From Azorinus chamasolen (taxonomy: Eukaryota > Mollusca > Bivalvia > Cardiida > Solecurtidae), in NCBI GenBank assembly GCA_963576725.1, contig OY755237.1, positions 54,163,805 to 54,227,804 of the forward strand: a DNA stretch of 64,000 bases, written 5' to 3'. This document shows, in pieces, positions 21,524-33,485 of this stretch. The translations under genes and the position numbers were made by a program. The notes beneath the pieces are model-generated. The model was not told the origin of the DNA, did not search any database, and worked only from the letters and a program-made list of their open reading frames with translations. Every line of letters begins with the position of its first letter. Within the stretch, counting starts at the first letter, position 1.

Positions 21524-21722
21524 TTAACCCGTTACTCCATGAATATTCATGAAAGAAGAATTGACACCATGTATATTATTTTTGTAATAACATGAACACA
21601 GGAATATAACCAAGGGAAAAAGTGTAGAATCCAATCTACATTTTGTCAAAAGAAAACAGGGTAGACAATTGATCAGACAGCTCCTAGAGGAGCCATCTGA
21701 TCTGGTTGACTTTTTTTGCAAT
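21524..21722 (+). mobile_element. Family-1 TTAA MITE, right end decayed
   Basis: TTAACCCGTTACTCCATGAATATTCATG left end; palindrome 21655-21720 with CAGCTCCTAGAGGAGCCATCTG. Confidence 0.55.
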
Positions 21723-21834
21723 GGCCTAGAAAAGCATACTATGGAGTCATGAACATCTGTAAGCTGAATTTTTATAATGGTATACTGGTATGTGCTCAGG
21801 ATGTTTTGGTATTGTTAGAAACTGTAGTGGCAGA

Positions 21835-22175
21835 CCTATTGTAATTTCATAAGCAAACAGAACAGAGTCATCTTATCTGTGTCTACTATGTTTGCAAAGG
21901 TGTGAAAAAGCGATTGTATGGGGGAATGGTTTAAAACAGTGTTTATAGTGATTGTTCATCCAATTACTTAGTGACTATTTAAGTAATGAATATTAAATGA
22001 AGTTACAAATATTTATTAGCTGAATTTTTATGGTGTCGTATGAACACAGGATCTTTTGGACATAGCAGAAACTGTAGAGTCATATCCATATACATGTAAT
22101 TCAATATGAAAACAGCAGACCATGATCAGATGGCTCCTACAGACGTCATCTGATCTGGGTCTACTCTGTTTGCAA
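21835..22175 (+). repeat. Two decayed family-1 MITE copies
   Basis: Half palindrome at 21853-21897 (GCAAACAGAACAGAGTCATC...TACTATGTTTGCAAA). A second body and palindrome at 21985-22170 (GAAAACAGCAGACCATGATC...GGTCTACTCTGTTTGC). Confidence 0.5.
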
Positions 22176-22314
22176 ATGCAACAATAGGTGTCTCTATCAG
22201 GCAAGACACTATCCTAACAGTTTAGCTTGGTTAAAGAGTGGAAGGAGAATTTAGTTTATAATTTCAAGACAAACAGCTAGATGTATTGCATGTTGTATCT
22301 TGCACAGTAGACTC

Positions 22315-22511
22315 TTGCTAATACACTCATTTTAAAGAAATATAATACTGGATTTTTTAAACAAGTGGCAGCTTAATCCAGGACAAAAGTTTTGCAGCAA
22401 GCTCCTCCAGGCACTTGGTGTATTGATTAATCCCTGCATTAAGCAAACACCTGCTTTTACAGACTGCAGTGTTAATATATATATTAAATGGTTGTATTAG
22501 CAAGACTTTAC
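22315..22511 (+). mobile_element. CAGTAGAACC MITE, diverged
   Basis: CAGTAGACTCTTGCTAATAC left; GGTTGTATTAGCAAGACTTTAC right; interior GGCAGCTTAATCCAGGAC and GCAAGCTCCTCCAGGCACTTGG hairpin. Confidence 0.55.
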
Positions 22512-22680
22512 AATATAACAGATTGTCTGTAGGGTCTGGTTAAGTATTTCTGATGGTATCCATTGGTTTTAGTATAAGTGAATGTCTGCTTTGAATGCAG
22601 TATGATGTTTTTGATAGTGAGATTGCAGTTTGAAGGAGGTATTTGTTAAAATTTGTTTTGAATGAAATATTAACCGTCTA

Positions 22681-22957
22681 GCTGATGGATATTTATGGAA
22701 GCTCCACCCATTATGAATATTGATTAGCTGATGGATATTTATGGAAGCTCCACCCATTATGAATATTGATTAGCTGATGGCTATTTATGGAAGCTCCTCC
22801 CATTATGAATATTGATTAACTGATGGCTATTTATGGAAGCTCCACCCATTATGAATATTGATTAGCTGATGGCTATTTATGGAAGCTCCACCCATTATGA
22901 ATATTGATTAGCTGATGGATATTTATTGAAGCTCCATCCATTATGAATATTGATTTT
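22681..22957 (+). repeat. 46-bp minisatellite, six copies
   Basis: Unit GCTGATGGATATTTATGGAA + GCTCCACCCATTATGAATAT + TGATTA. TATGAATATTGATTAGCTGA matches the body of the family-1 MITE (ATGAATATTTATTAGCTGA). Confidence 0.8.
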
Positions 22958-25312
22958 TAGCTCACCAGAGCACAAAGTGCTCAAGGTGAGCTTTTGTGAT
23001 ACCCCTGTGTCCGGCGTCCGGCGTCCGTCTGTCCGTCTGTCTGTCTGTCCGTCTGTCTGTCCGTCAACAATTTCAAACGACTTCTTCTCTGAAACCGACA
23101 ACCCAATTGTAACCAAACTTGGTCAGATACATACTTTGGGTGGGTGCTTCAAAAGTTGTTAAAAGATAGTGGGCGGGGCCATCGGTCTTGTTGCCATGGC
23201 AACCGGACACAATATCTAGAAAAATCTTCTTCTCCTGAATGACTTGTTGGATTTGAATATAGTTTTCACCAAAATGTTTCTCAGTTGATAGACTTTAAAA
23301 GTTGTTAAAAGAATTTTGATCGGGCAAAAAACATGGCCGCCAGAGGGCATGGTCAATATTTCCATATATGGTAATATGGAATTTTCATAGGAAAATCTTT
23401 AAAAATCTTCTTCTCTGAAACTGTAAAGCCTAGACCTTTGATATTTGGTATGTAGCCTGATCTTATGGTCCTCTACAAATATTGTTCAAATTATGACCCC
23501 CGGGCCAAAAATGGCCCCGCCCAAGGGCTTATCAGTTTTTCATAGGAAAATCTTTAAAAATCTTCTTCTCTGAAACTGTAAGGCTTAAACCTTTGATATT
23601 AGGTATGTAGCATGATCTTATGGTCCTCTACAAATATTGTTCAAATTATGACCCCTGGGCCAAATATGGCCCCGCCCAAGGGCTTATCAGTTTTTCATAG
23701 GAAAATCTTTAAAAATCTTCTTCTCTGAAACTGTAAGGCTTAAACCTTTGATATTAGGTATGTAGCATGATCTTATGGTCCTCTACAAATATTGTTCAAA
23801 TTATGACCCCCGGGCCAAAAATGGCTCCGCCCAAGGGCTTATCAGTATTTCATAGGAAAATCTTTAAAAATCTTCTTCTCTGAAACTGTAAGGCTTAAAC
23901 CTTTGATATTAGGTATGTAGCATGATCTTATGGTCCTCTACAAATATTGTTCAAATTATGACCCCTGGGCCAAAAGTGGCCCCGCCCAAGGGCTTATTAG
24001 TTTTTCATAGGAAAATCTTTAAAAATCTTCTTCTCTGAAACTGTAAGGCTTAAACCTTTGATATTAGGTATGTAGCATGATCTAATGGTCTTCTACAAAT
24101 ATTGTTCAAATTATGACCCCCGGGCCAAAAATGGCCCCGCCCAAGGGCTTATCAGTTTTTCATAGGAAAATCTTTAAAAATCTTCTACTCTCAAACTGTA
24201 AGGCATAGACCTTTGATATTTGGTATGTAGCATGATCTTATGGTCCTCTACAAATATTGTTCAAATTATGACCCCCGGGCCAAAAATGGCCCCGCCCAAG
24301 GGCTTATCAGTTTTTCATAGGAAAATCTTTAAAAATCTTCTACTCTCAAACTGTAAGGCCTAGACCTTTGATATTTGGTATGTAGCATGATCGTATGGTC
24401 CTCTACAAATATTGTTCAAATTATGACCCCTGGGCCAAAAATGGCCCCGCCCAAGGGCTTATCAGTTTTTCATAGGAAAATCTTTAAAAATCTTCTTCTC
24501 TGAAACTGTAAGGCCTAGACCATTGATATTAGGTATGTAGCATGATTTATGGTCCTCTACAAATATTGTTCAAATTATGACCCCCGGGCCAAAAATGGCC
24601 CCGCCCAAGGGCTTATCAGTTTTTCATTGGAAAATCTTTAAAGATCTTCTTCTCTGAAGCTGTAAGGCCTAGACCCTTGATATTTAATATGTAGCATGAT
24701 CTTATGGTCCTCTACAAATAGTGTTCAAATTATGACCCCCGGGCCAAAAATGGCTCCGCCCAAGGGCTTATCAGTTTTTCATAGGAAAATCTTAAAAAAT
24801 CTTCTTCTCTGAAACTGTAAGGCCTAGACCTTTGATATTTGGTATGTAGCATGAACTTATGGTCCTCTTCAAATATTGTTCAAATTATGACCCCTGGGCC
24901 AAATATGGCCCCGCCCATGGGCTTATCAGTTTTTCATAGGAAAATCTTTAAAAAAATTCTGAAACTGTAAGGCCTAGACCATTGATATTTGGTATGACTA
25001 ACATGATCTACTGGTCCTCTATAAATATGTAGCTGTGGCTTGTGGTCCTCTGCCAAGAATTTTTAACTTACGACCCTGACCACAGGGCGAAACTTGGCCC
25101 TGCCTCAGGGCTTATCAGTTTTTTCGATGGGAAAAATATGAAATATTACTTTTCTCTGAAATCATAAGGCTTAGACCTTTAATTAATGGCATACTGCTTT
25201 GCCTTGTGGTTCTCTACCAGGTTGTCCACATGATTTCTTGTGGTCAAAAAAGGCCCTGCCCCTGGTGTTATCTCAGGTGAGCGCTTCAGGGCCTCATGGC
25301 CCTCTTGTCTGA
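22957..25312 (+). mobile_element. Long HINE/pearl-like repeat with a 155-bp tandem core, about 11 units
   Basis: Start TTTTTAGCTCACCAGAGCAC, hairpin (GAGCACAAAGTGCTC inside CTCACC...GGTGAG), TCCG/TCTG tract. From 23390 to about 25000 the core repeats with exact 155-bp spacing (TCTTCTTCTC at 23406, 23561, 23716, 23871, 24026, then 24181, 24336, 24491, 24645, 24800). End: GGTGAGCGCTTCAGGGCCTCATGGCCCTCTTGTCTG. A perfect RFX-type box GTTGCCATGGCAAC lies at 23189-23202. No ORF of note. Confidence 0.7.
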
Positions 25313-25373
25313 TGTTGTTATATAAAACAAATGAATATATTACTATGAAAATGTGTACAGAATCGGATCTAAA

Positions 25374-25450
25374 ACATTCTTTAGCAAACAGACCAGACCC
25401 TGATGAGATGGCTCCTACAAGAGCTGATCTTGGTCTGCTCTGTTTAAATA
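25374..25450 (+). repeat. Family-1 palindrome, decayed
   Basis: AGCAAACAGACCAGACCCTGA...GATCTTGGTCTGCTCTGTTT. Confidence 0.5.
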
Positions 25451-25502
25451 GGCATCATGAATGTCGTTAAAGCTGAACCTGTTGGTAATTTATTTTATGA
25501 GC

Positions 25503-25745
25503 TGCATTTATGCTACAATAGATGTGCTGCATTTATGCTACAATAGATGTGCTGCATTTATGCTACAATAGATGTGCTGCATTTATGCTACAATAAATGA
25601 GCTGCATTTATGCTACAATAGATGTGCTGCATTTATGCTACAATAAATGAGCTGCATTTATGCTACAATAGATGTGCTGCATTTATGCTACAATAGATGT
25701 GCTGCATTTATGCTACAATAAATGAGTGGCATTTGCATTACAATA
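25503..25745 (+). repeat. 25-bp minisatellite, about nine copies
   Basis: Unit GCTGCATTTATGCTACAATA + GATGT or AATGA; the last copies are degenerate. Begins about 50 bp after a family-1 palindrome. Confidence 0.8.
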
Positions 25746-26099
25746 GGTGAGTTGCATTTAGGTTGCAATGCAGGAGTTGTGTTTATAATAGTATAAAGTG
25801 TACTAATTTTGCATTATATTAAGAGAGATTGAATAGATTTTTTATCTTAGGTTTGATTTAAAAATCTCCAATTTTATTTGTAAAAATGACTGCCTTTTGT
25901 TTACATATCTTAGTACTCTGATATGTCTAAAGTTAGCTCAATTTTTTTAATCTTCTGTGAATGTTTACTTGTGTTTTGCTCATTGTTTTCAAAAGCGAAT
26001 GATATTTCTAATCCTCAGAAATGTATTTTTATCATTTACAAAATTCTTACAGAAATCCTTGGTAGAGTAGCAACAGCTTAATGTGCAAACTCGAATACT

Positions 26100-26215
26100 A
26101 AAATCATCATTTCTCCACCAAGCCCTATGTTGTGACCACTCTTTAGAATCATCTCAAAGAGACGATTCTAAAGAGTAGTCACAACATAGGGTTTGTTGAA
26201 GAAATTATTCTTGAA
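26100..26215. repeat. Long palindrome (CCACCAAGCCCTATGTTGTG)
   Basis: CACCAAGCCCTATGTTGTGA...CTCTTTAGAATC at the left and GATTCTAAAGAG...TCACAACATAGGGTTTGTTG at the right form a near-perfect hairpin with about 45-bp arms. Related copies lie at 20425 and 62516. Confidence 0.6.
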
Positions 26216-26571
26216 AATGTTTGATTTTACACATCTTATCTGGACATGTGAGACATGATATTTTATATACCAGTATTAACTCTTCTCGTGCCATTTGTAG
26301 AGAGCTGTGAGATGCCAGTGTCTCATCAGGACCCAAGCTGTTTCCCACTCAGTAAAACTTTTCACCAAAACCTAAGCAAACTGGATAATAATGATTGCAA
26401 AGACATTTTCAGCTGACATCATTTTTGATTGCATGAGAAGGGTTAATAAGAGTGAACTATTATTAATGTACTATTCTCTGTATCAGAATTTATTCACAAT
26501 AAGACTGATGACCAGTGAAAAGCAGTATACACACTTAATCATCTGAGTGCTGAATAGTCAAAATGGAATGG

Positions 26572-26817
26572 TTAACCCTTTTCTCTGTTGAATATTCATA
26601 GAAATAATGACATCATGAATATTTATTTCCTGATTTATTATATCGGCATATGTACACAATATTTTTTGTTCTGGTAGAGACTGTAGAGTGAGATCTATTA
26701 TAACTTCATATGCAAACAGAGTAGACCCAGATCAGACAGCTCCTGTAGGAACCATCTGATCAGAGTCTGCACTGTTTGCAAAGGCATGAAAAATATTTGT
26801 ATGAGGTAAAGGGTTAA
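26572..26817 (+). mobile_element. Family-1 TTAA MITE, complete
   Basis: TTAACCCTTTTCTCTGTTGAATATTC to ATGAGGTAAAGGGTTAA, 246 bp, palindrome with CAGACAGCTCCTGTAGGAACCATCTG. Confidence 0.75.
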
Positions 26818-26996
26818 CAATAAGGCTCAAAACTTCGGAAGGCTTTGAATAACAATGGGTACAGACCGTGATCAGAGAGCTCCCTTCTTATCTAATAGTC
26901 CTTTGACCTTGGTCTACACTATTTGCATTTGGTAGTACACTCGTTTTATGCATTCAGAGGATTAATTTGATGTTTAGAGTAGAATGACTTTAATTT

Positions 26997-27173
26997 TAAC
27001 CCATTACCTCATAGGCTAATTTTAGATCCAGCCTCTTTGAATAAATATAACGAAAAGGAGCATTTACTAGAGAAAAGGAAACGTTTTACAATTGTGTAGT
27101 TTTGAAATGATTGTGATAAATAGAGCATCTGCTCCTTGTTTCAAAAAGTGACAGTATTAGAGAATGGGTTAAT
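26997..27173 (-). mobile_element. Family-2 TTAA MITE, reversed, half hairpin lost
   Basis: TAACCCATTACCTCATAGGC left, GAGAATGGGTTAA right. ATTGTGATAAATAGAGCATCTGCTCC is present without its full partner arm. Confidence 0.55.
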
Positions 27174-27325
27174 GTAGTGAAATGAAACATTTTATTTTGT
27201 GTATCGTTTGGAATTATTGTGAAAAATTTGAAAGTTGTTAAGTGACCCAGTTGTATGTTTATTGTCAAATAATTTCTGGTGGATTTTTTTTTCAGATTTG
27301 ATGTTCATTGTGTATTTAATTCTTT

Positions 27326-27684
27326 TTTAGCTCACCAGAGCACAAAGTGCTCAGGGTGAGCTTTTGTGATCGCCTGATGTCCGTCGGCGTGTGTCTTCCG
27401 TCGTTTGTCGTCAACAATTTGAACCTTTAAAAATCTTCTCTGAAACTGGAAGGTTCTCAGCTTTCATATTTGGCACATAGCATCATGTTCATGTCCTCTA
27501 CAAAAGTTATATAAATTATGCCCCTGTGGTCAAAATTGGCCCGCCCTAGGACCGTCTAGTTTTCAATAGAAACATATAGTGAAAACTTTGAAAATCTTCT
27601 CCTCTGAAACTGGAAGGTTCTCAGCTTTTCTCTTCTGATTGTCTGGTGAGCGATATCAGGGCCATTCTGGGCCCTCTTGTTGTA
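27326..27684 (+). mobile_element. HINE/pearl-like repeat, short copy
   Basis: TTTTTAGCTCACCAGAGCAC hairpin start, two core units (CTGAAACTGGAAGGTTCTCAG), end GGTGAGCGATATCAGGGCCATTC...GGGCCCTCTTGTTG. Confidence 0.65.
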
Positions 27685-27958
27685 TGTTTGAATTCATTTT
27701 TGTATACATTTCGATATTGTTTGGAAATTGAAAGCAGAAGTTAGCAGTGTCATGAGAAAAGGTAGCTATAAACGCAATGAAAAGCCTGTCGTTAGACTAT
27801 GAGTGCATGTGTACCTGTAAGGTGATAGTGGTTTTACTATAGTCATTTTGTGCTATCAGATTCCATTAAAAATTATAAGATTGTCTCATTATGTGTTCTG
27901 CTTGTTTTTAACCTTCTGCACCCTGAGAAAATGTTGTCTGTGTACATTGTTCTTTCAT

Positions 27959-28499
27959 TTTCAGCTCACCAGAGCACAAAGTGCTCAGGGTGAGCTTTTA
28001 TGATCGCCTGATGTCCGTCGTGCGTCGTCAACAATATGAACCTTTAAAAATCTTCTGAATCAACAGGGTTCTCAGCTGTCATCTTTGGCATGTAGCATCA
28101 TCTGTAAGTCTTCTACAAAAGGTTCTCAGCTTTCGTATTTGGCACATAGCATCATGTTCAGGTTCTCTACAAAAGTTATAAAAATTATGACCCTGGGGTC
28201 AAAATTGGCCCCGCCCCAGGGGTGGCCAGTTTTCAATAGAAATATACATATATGTATAAACTATGAAAATCTATTCCTCTGAAACTGGAAGGTTCTCAGC
28301 TTTCATATTTGGCACATAGCATCATGTTTAGGTCCTCTACAAAATTTGTATAAATTATGCCCCTGGGGTCAAAATTGGCTTCGCCCCAGGGGTGGCTTAT
28401 TTTCAATAGAGACATATAGTGAAAACGTTAAAAAATCTTGAAAATCTTCCCCTCTGATTGTCTGGTGAGCAATATCAGGGCCATCATGGCCCTCTTGTT
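27959..28499 (+). mobile_element. HINE/pearl-like repeat, short copy
   Basis: TTTTCAGCTCACCAGAGCAC start, about three core units, end GGTGAGCAATATCAGGGCCATCATGGCCCTCTTGTTA. Same plan as 27326-27684. Confidence 0.65.
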
Positions 28500-28964
28500 A
28501 GAAAACATTGTCTTTGTGTGGAACAGTTTGGATCCTAATAAGAAGTTGAGTTACTCAGCGTCTGCTCTAGATCCAAGCTGTTTGCAAAGGCCACGGTTTT
28601 TGTGTCACCTGCCGAGAGGCAGTGTGTCACTTAGGGATCACTTTTCTGTCGTCTGTCTGTCCGTCCATCCGTCTGTCCGTCACACTTTCTCTTTTTGGTG
28701 TGAATATTCAGCTGGTAAAGGGTTAAGTGAGATATCACTCATCTATTTTGGTTGAGATAGCATACTCAAAGAAGCTTTTTGTAAAGGTGTTTTAAAGCAG
28801 AGAGTGGGATTAACCCTTTTCTAGATGTATACATGCCCTTTAACATCTTTTAGACAGTATTAGAATTAAAATTCATGTATTTATCACAGAAAGGTATATT
28901 TATCATTGCAAGCTCTATTTGGAGAATGGTGTAATGTGCTCGGCATACGGCCAAACATGTTATT

Positions 28965-30270
28965 ATGTCTCCCCCCATATTTATATGGGGGAGACATTGT
29001 TTTCATGAGAGTTGTCTGTCTGTCCGTCCGTCTGTCCGTCTGTCTGTCTGTCACACTTTTTGTCCGGAAGATAACTTCAATATGCCTGATGCCAGTTGAT
29101 TGAAACTTCATATATGGAAAGAGCATAATGAGAGGAAGTGTCATGCACAAGGTCCATAACTCTGGCTTCACTAATATTGGAGTTATTGCCCTTTGTAAAA
29201 AAAAATCACACTTTTTTGTCCGGACGATAACTCCTATATGGCTCATGCCATTGGATTGAAACTTCATATATGGAAAGAGCATGATGAGAGGAAGTGTCAT
29301 GCACAAGGTCCATAACTCTGGCTTCACTAATATTGGAGTTATTGCCCTTTGTAAAAAATATCATAATTTTTTGTCCGGACGATAACTTCAATATGCCTGA
29401 TGCCAGTTGATTGAAACTTCATATATGGAAAGAGCATAATGAGAGGAAGTGTCATGCACAAGGTCCATAACTCTGGCTTCACTAATATTGGAGTTATTGC
29501 CCTTTGTAAAAAAAAATCACACTTTTTTTGTCCGGACGATAACTCCTATATGGCTCATGCCATTGGATTGAAACTTCATATATGGAAAGATCATGACGAG
29601 AGGAAGTGTCATGCACAAGGTCCATAACTCTGGCTTCACTAATATTGGAGTTATTGCCCTTTGTAAAAAAAAATCACAATTTTTTGTCCGGATGATTACT
29701 CCTATGTGACACATGCCATTGGAGTGAAACTTCATACATGTAACGATCATGATAAGAGAAAGTGTCATGCATAAGATCCTTAACTCGAGCTTCAATAAAT
29801 TTTAGAGTTATTGCCCCTTGTACATTTGTTTAATTCTTTCTTGTCCGGACGATAACTCCTACATGGCTCTTGCCATCGTATTGAAACTTCATACATGGAA
29901 AGAGCATGATGAGAGAAAGTGTCATGAACAAGGGCCATAATTCTGGCTTCAATAATTTTGGAGTTATTGCCCTTTGTTACATTTTTTGGCCGATCAATAA
30001 CTCCTGTTCGACTGATGCTATTGGAATGACATTTTATTTTTGGAAAGAGCATGATGAAAGTAAGTGTCATGCACAAGGGCCATAAATCAGGTATCAGTAT
30101 TTTTGGAGTTATTAGCTGTTATCATTTTCTTCTTGAAAAATGTAGTGTGGAAAACGCATAATGAGGGGAAGTATCATTCATCAAGACCATAACATTTTTA
30201 GTGATTTCCCTTTACATATTGTTTTTATTAGAGGGGAGACATCCGTTTTTTTGACAAAAACCTCTAGTTT
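28965..30270 (+). mobile_element. HINE/pearl-like repeat, GTCTCCCCCCATA subtype, about 155-bp core
   Basis: Start hairpin GTCTCCCCCCATATTTATATGGGGGAGAC, TCTG/TCCG tract. The core anchor TTTTGTCCGGA recurs about every 155 bp (near 29057, 29214, 29370, 29526, 29683, 29838). End GAGGGGAGACATCCGTTTTTTTGACAAAAACCTCTAGTTTT. A shadow reading on the minus strand of these units is not coding. Confidence 0.65.
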
Positions 30271-30284
30271 TCAATATTGTTTCT

Positions 30285-32200
30285 TTTTGTTTTCTTAACA
30301 CTTTAAAAACAGTAACAGAAGATTGTTTGGGGTCCAATAAGTACCTGGCTTTCAACAGTTACCATGGAAGCAGTGCATGGTAATTTTGGTAACAGTTTCA
30401 GAGATCAAGTTTATTTATTCATCACCAAAGGTACATTTATTATTGCAAGCTATATTTGAAGCATGGTGTAATGTTGTGCTCGGCATACTGCCAAACATGT
30501 TATTTTCAATATTGCTTCTCTTTGTTTTCTTATCACTAATTAATATTCATGAGGATGCAAATAAGGTAATTTGCATAAAGTGAACCAAACATTAAGATTC
30601 ATACATCAACTACCGGGTATATGTTTATATCATTTATAATTATCGCCAAAGTAGGCCGCAATATCTTCGTATGTTGCAGGTATTTAAACACTGTAATATG
30701 AACAATGAGGTTAGAATGGTTGCCTAGGAAACAGATATATCACCATCAGTGCTATATGATTTGTCCCAAATTTATTTATCTAACAATCTTGGTGATATTC
30801 AGTGATCATAGTAAACTTTAGCTAACCATTTTGCATTTTTGTTTGCTTTATAAGAGAAAGACTGGTGTCTGTCGAAAATTTCAACATCTCTTACTGTTCT
30901 CATAAATATTCATACATATGCAATTTAGTTTATATCAAAAAAGTAATATTTACTATTAAAGCAATGCCTCATATCTATGTTTGTAACAACTGATTTCATG
31001 ATTCATCAAAAATAACTGAGATCTAGCGGAGTATTACAGGTGGATATCAAATTTCCAAAATTAGTGAAAGGATCGGTTACCATGGAAACCGTTACAATGC
31101 TACTTACAGTTCATTGTTTGGGTATTAATTTAGATACTTAGCTTTCTGAGTATTTTGTCATCAATTTAAACTACATTTAAAGTTGTTTTCTGATATTGGT
31201 AGGATAAAAATTGAGAGATTTACGTTATTTCTTTATTTTTTTCTATTTTTTAATTATTCTCATTAATATTCATGTGTATGCAAATAAGGTAATTCCTAAG
31301 TATAGCCTTTAAACCAAAGCACAAGGTCTTAGCTGTAATTCGGTACCAGTTTTATACAGTTAGCACAAAAACTTCCTGTGATATAGAAGATTTTTGCAGG
31401 TAGGTGTCGACTAACAAAAATATGTGAACAGAGTGAAATGAATGGTTACTATGGAAACAGTTAAAAAGTTACTTAGAGTTAAATTTTTGGTCCTCAAATA
31501 TGATATTTTGTTTTCTGAGGATTTTGTCATTATGTTTAACTGCATTTGAAATTGTTTTCTGATATTTGTAGGATAAAAAGTGAATAGTTTACATTATTTA
31601 CACTATTTCTATATTGTTTTTACTATTTTTAATGTTCTCATTAATATTCATGAGTATGCAAATAAGGTAATTTAAAAAAAAAACTGGAAATAAAAGCACA
31701 ATGTCCTATCTCCAATTTGGTACCAGTTTTATAGGTTTAGGACAAAAACTGGCTGTGATATGTACGATTTTGCAGGAACGGGCCATTATTACAAAACTAG
31801 GGTGTTGCCATGGAAACGGTGACAATAGTACTTAATGTTAATGCTATGGTCCTCAAATTGGATATTTTGTTTCCTGGTTTTTTTGTCATTATGTTAAACT
31901 GCATTTGAAGTTATTTTCTGATATTTGTAGGATAAATAAATGAAAGGTTTACGTTATTTCTATACTTTTTTTACTATTTTTAATGTTCTCATTAATATTC
32001 ATGAGTATGCAAATAAGATAATTTAAAATACAAGTTGGAAATAAAAGCACAATGTCTTATCTGCCATTTGGTACCAGTTTTATAGCTTTAGGACAAAAAC
32101 TGGCTGTGATATGGGCGAATTTGTAGGTATGGGTCATCATTACGAAAACTGGGGGGTTGCCATGGAAACGGTTAAAATACACATAGCCTAAAAGAATTAA
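30285..32200 (+). repeat. 360-bp tandem array with RFX box and octamer in each unit
   Basis: Six diverged units. X-box-like GTTGCCATGGAAAC variants start at 30358, 30719, 31076, 31445, 31804 and 32157 (spacing 361, 357, 369, 359, 353). CTCATTAATATTCATGAGTATGCAAATAAGGTAATT carries an ATGCAAAT octamer at 30555, 31278, 31656 and 32007 (degenerate at 30917). Other shared blocks: GGTACCAGTTTTATAG, GATATTTGTAGGATAAA. Confidence 0.75.
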
Positions 32201-32337
32201 AGTTTGAGTACATTCGCGATTCTGATTCAGGACACTTTTCTGAGCATTTTGGTACCCATGAAAAAAGTCTAGGGGTGCACGGTAGGCACTATTGGCTCCC
32301 TGAGTATAAGTACTCACCCTATATCCATATTCAGTGC

Positions 32338-32354
32338 CGGGGGGGGGGGGGGGG
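32338..32354 (+). repeat. Poly(G) run
   Basis: Run of about 17 G; length is likely unreliable. Confidence 0.8.
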
Positions 32355-32494
32355 TAATTGAGAAAATGACTACTCTGTATTTAAGTATAATTAATGTTTA
32401 CTCGAATTCAATAATAAAAAAAACACAAAGACAACAAACTAGATAAAATAAAATAATATAATAAAAAATAAAACTCCCCGATCCCGGGGTTATA

Positions 32495-32775
32495 GAATAT
32501 TTTGAGTCAAGACTCAGACACAAACTGCTGTTTGGAAACCCAAATAATTGTATAGAATCTGATTAAACATGAATTTATTACAAACAGTGTAGACCCACAT
32601 AAGAGATTTCCTACAGGAGCACTCTGACTTGGGTCTACACTTAAGGAATACATGTATATAGAATCACAACTCACTAAAAGTAATGATAACAAAGAATATT
32701 AAATTACGGTTTGCTAAAGCCACACATTTAAGTTCTAAATTTGAGTCCGGCTCTGAGTCTTGACTCAAAATGTAT
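32495..32775. mobile_element. MITE with TTTTGAGTCAAGACTCAGA inverted ends
   Basis: ATTTTGAGTCAAGACTCAGA at 32498 and TCTGAGTCTTGACTCAAAAT at 32750. A diverged family-1 palindrome sits inside at 32578-32642 (ACAAACAGTGTAGACCCACA...TTGGGTCTACACTT). Confidence 0.55.
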
Positions 32776-33427
32776 TATAACTTGTCATAGGGACGGATCA
32801 GTGTTTTATATAAATGATGGATACAACTTCATGAAATTTAATACAGTCTAATTGCGATAACTCGGATGCTTGCCGGACCACATATAAAATCCAAATCATC
32901 GCATGTTCCGAGTTATTGTATTTTCACCTCACAGGTCGGCCATGACTTGTATGTCGTAATTTTCGATGTATCATAAAAATTAAAAAAAATAATCTCAATG
33001 TACAGTGTTAAGGGTACAACTGCATGAAGTAGTACTAGTCAAACCTTACCTGCACTTATCTTGAAACAAAATACGACATTAAACTCCTTTTCATTTCAGT
33101 TTCTTAACACTTACGATGCTGACACACACACAAACATCATCTGCTCATATATTTTGAAATATTGTCCAAATTTCCCACAACCCTGGTGAATGATTGTTAA
33201 AAACTATGTGCATATTGAATAACCGTCGCCCTTGGGTGATAGGGGTTAAAATAAAACGAGTGATTTCTGATGGTTGTTAACACCCTCACTGACCTCGAGT
33301 AACATCCTGTAACTCTTTGCCTGTTATGAAAATTTGCACATGTGAAGAATCACGTCTGCTTCTAATGCCTTTATTAAAACTTCACAAATTCGCTTTTATT
33401 TATTGTAAAAATGTTGACTGAGCGTCA

Positions 33428-33482
33428 GATATCTTGGATCTGGATCAGACACCGAGTTACTCGGTCTCTCATCTGGATTTAA
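33428..33482. repeat. BamHI-type hairpin, diverged
   Basis: GGATCTGGATCAGACACCGAG, TTA, CTCGGTCTCTCATCTGGAT. Confidence 0.5.
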
Positions 33483-33485
33483 TAT

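Noticed and set aside
22950..23162. ORF rich in VRLSVCPSVCPS
   Set aside because: Translation of the TCCG/TCTG tract; the same peptide pattern recurs in every long repeat of this type.
28884..30076. Minus-strand ORFs with repeated KPELWTLCMTLPLIMLFPYMKF
   Set aside because: Antisense reading of the 155-bp core of a long hairpin-ended repeat; repeated with the unit and broken at random.
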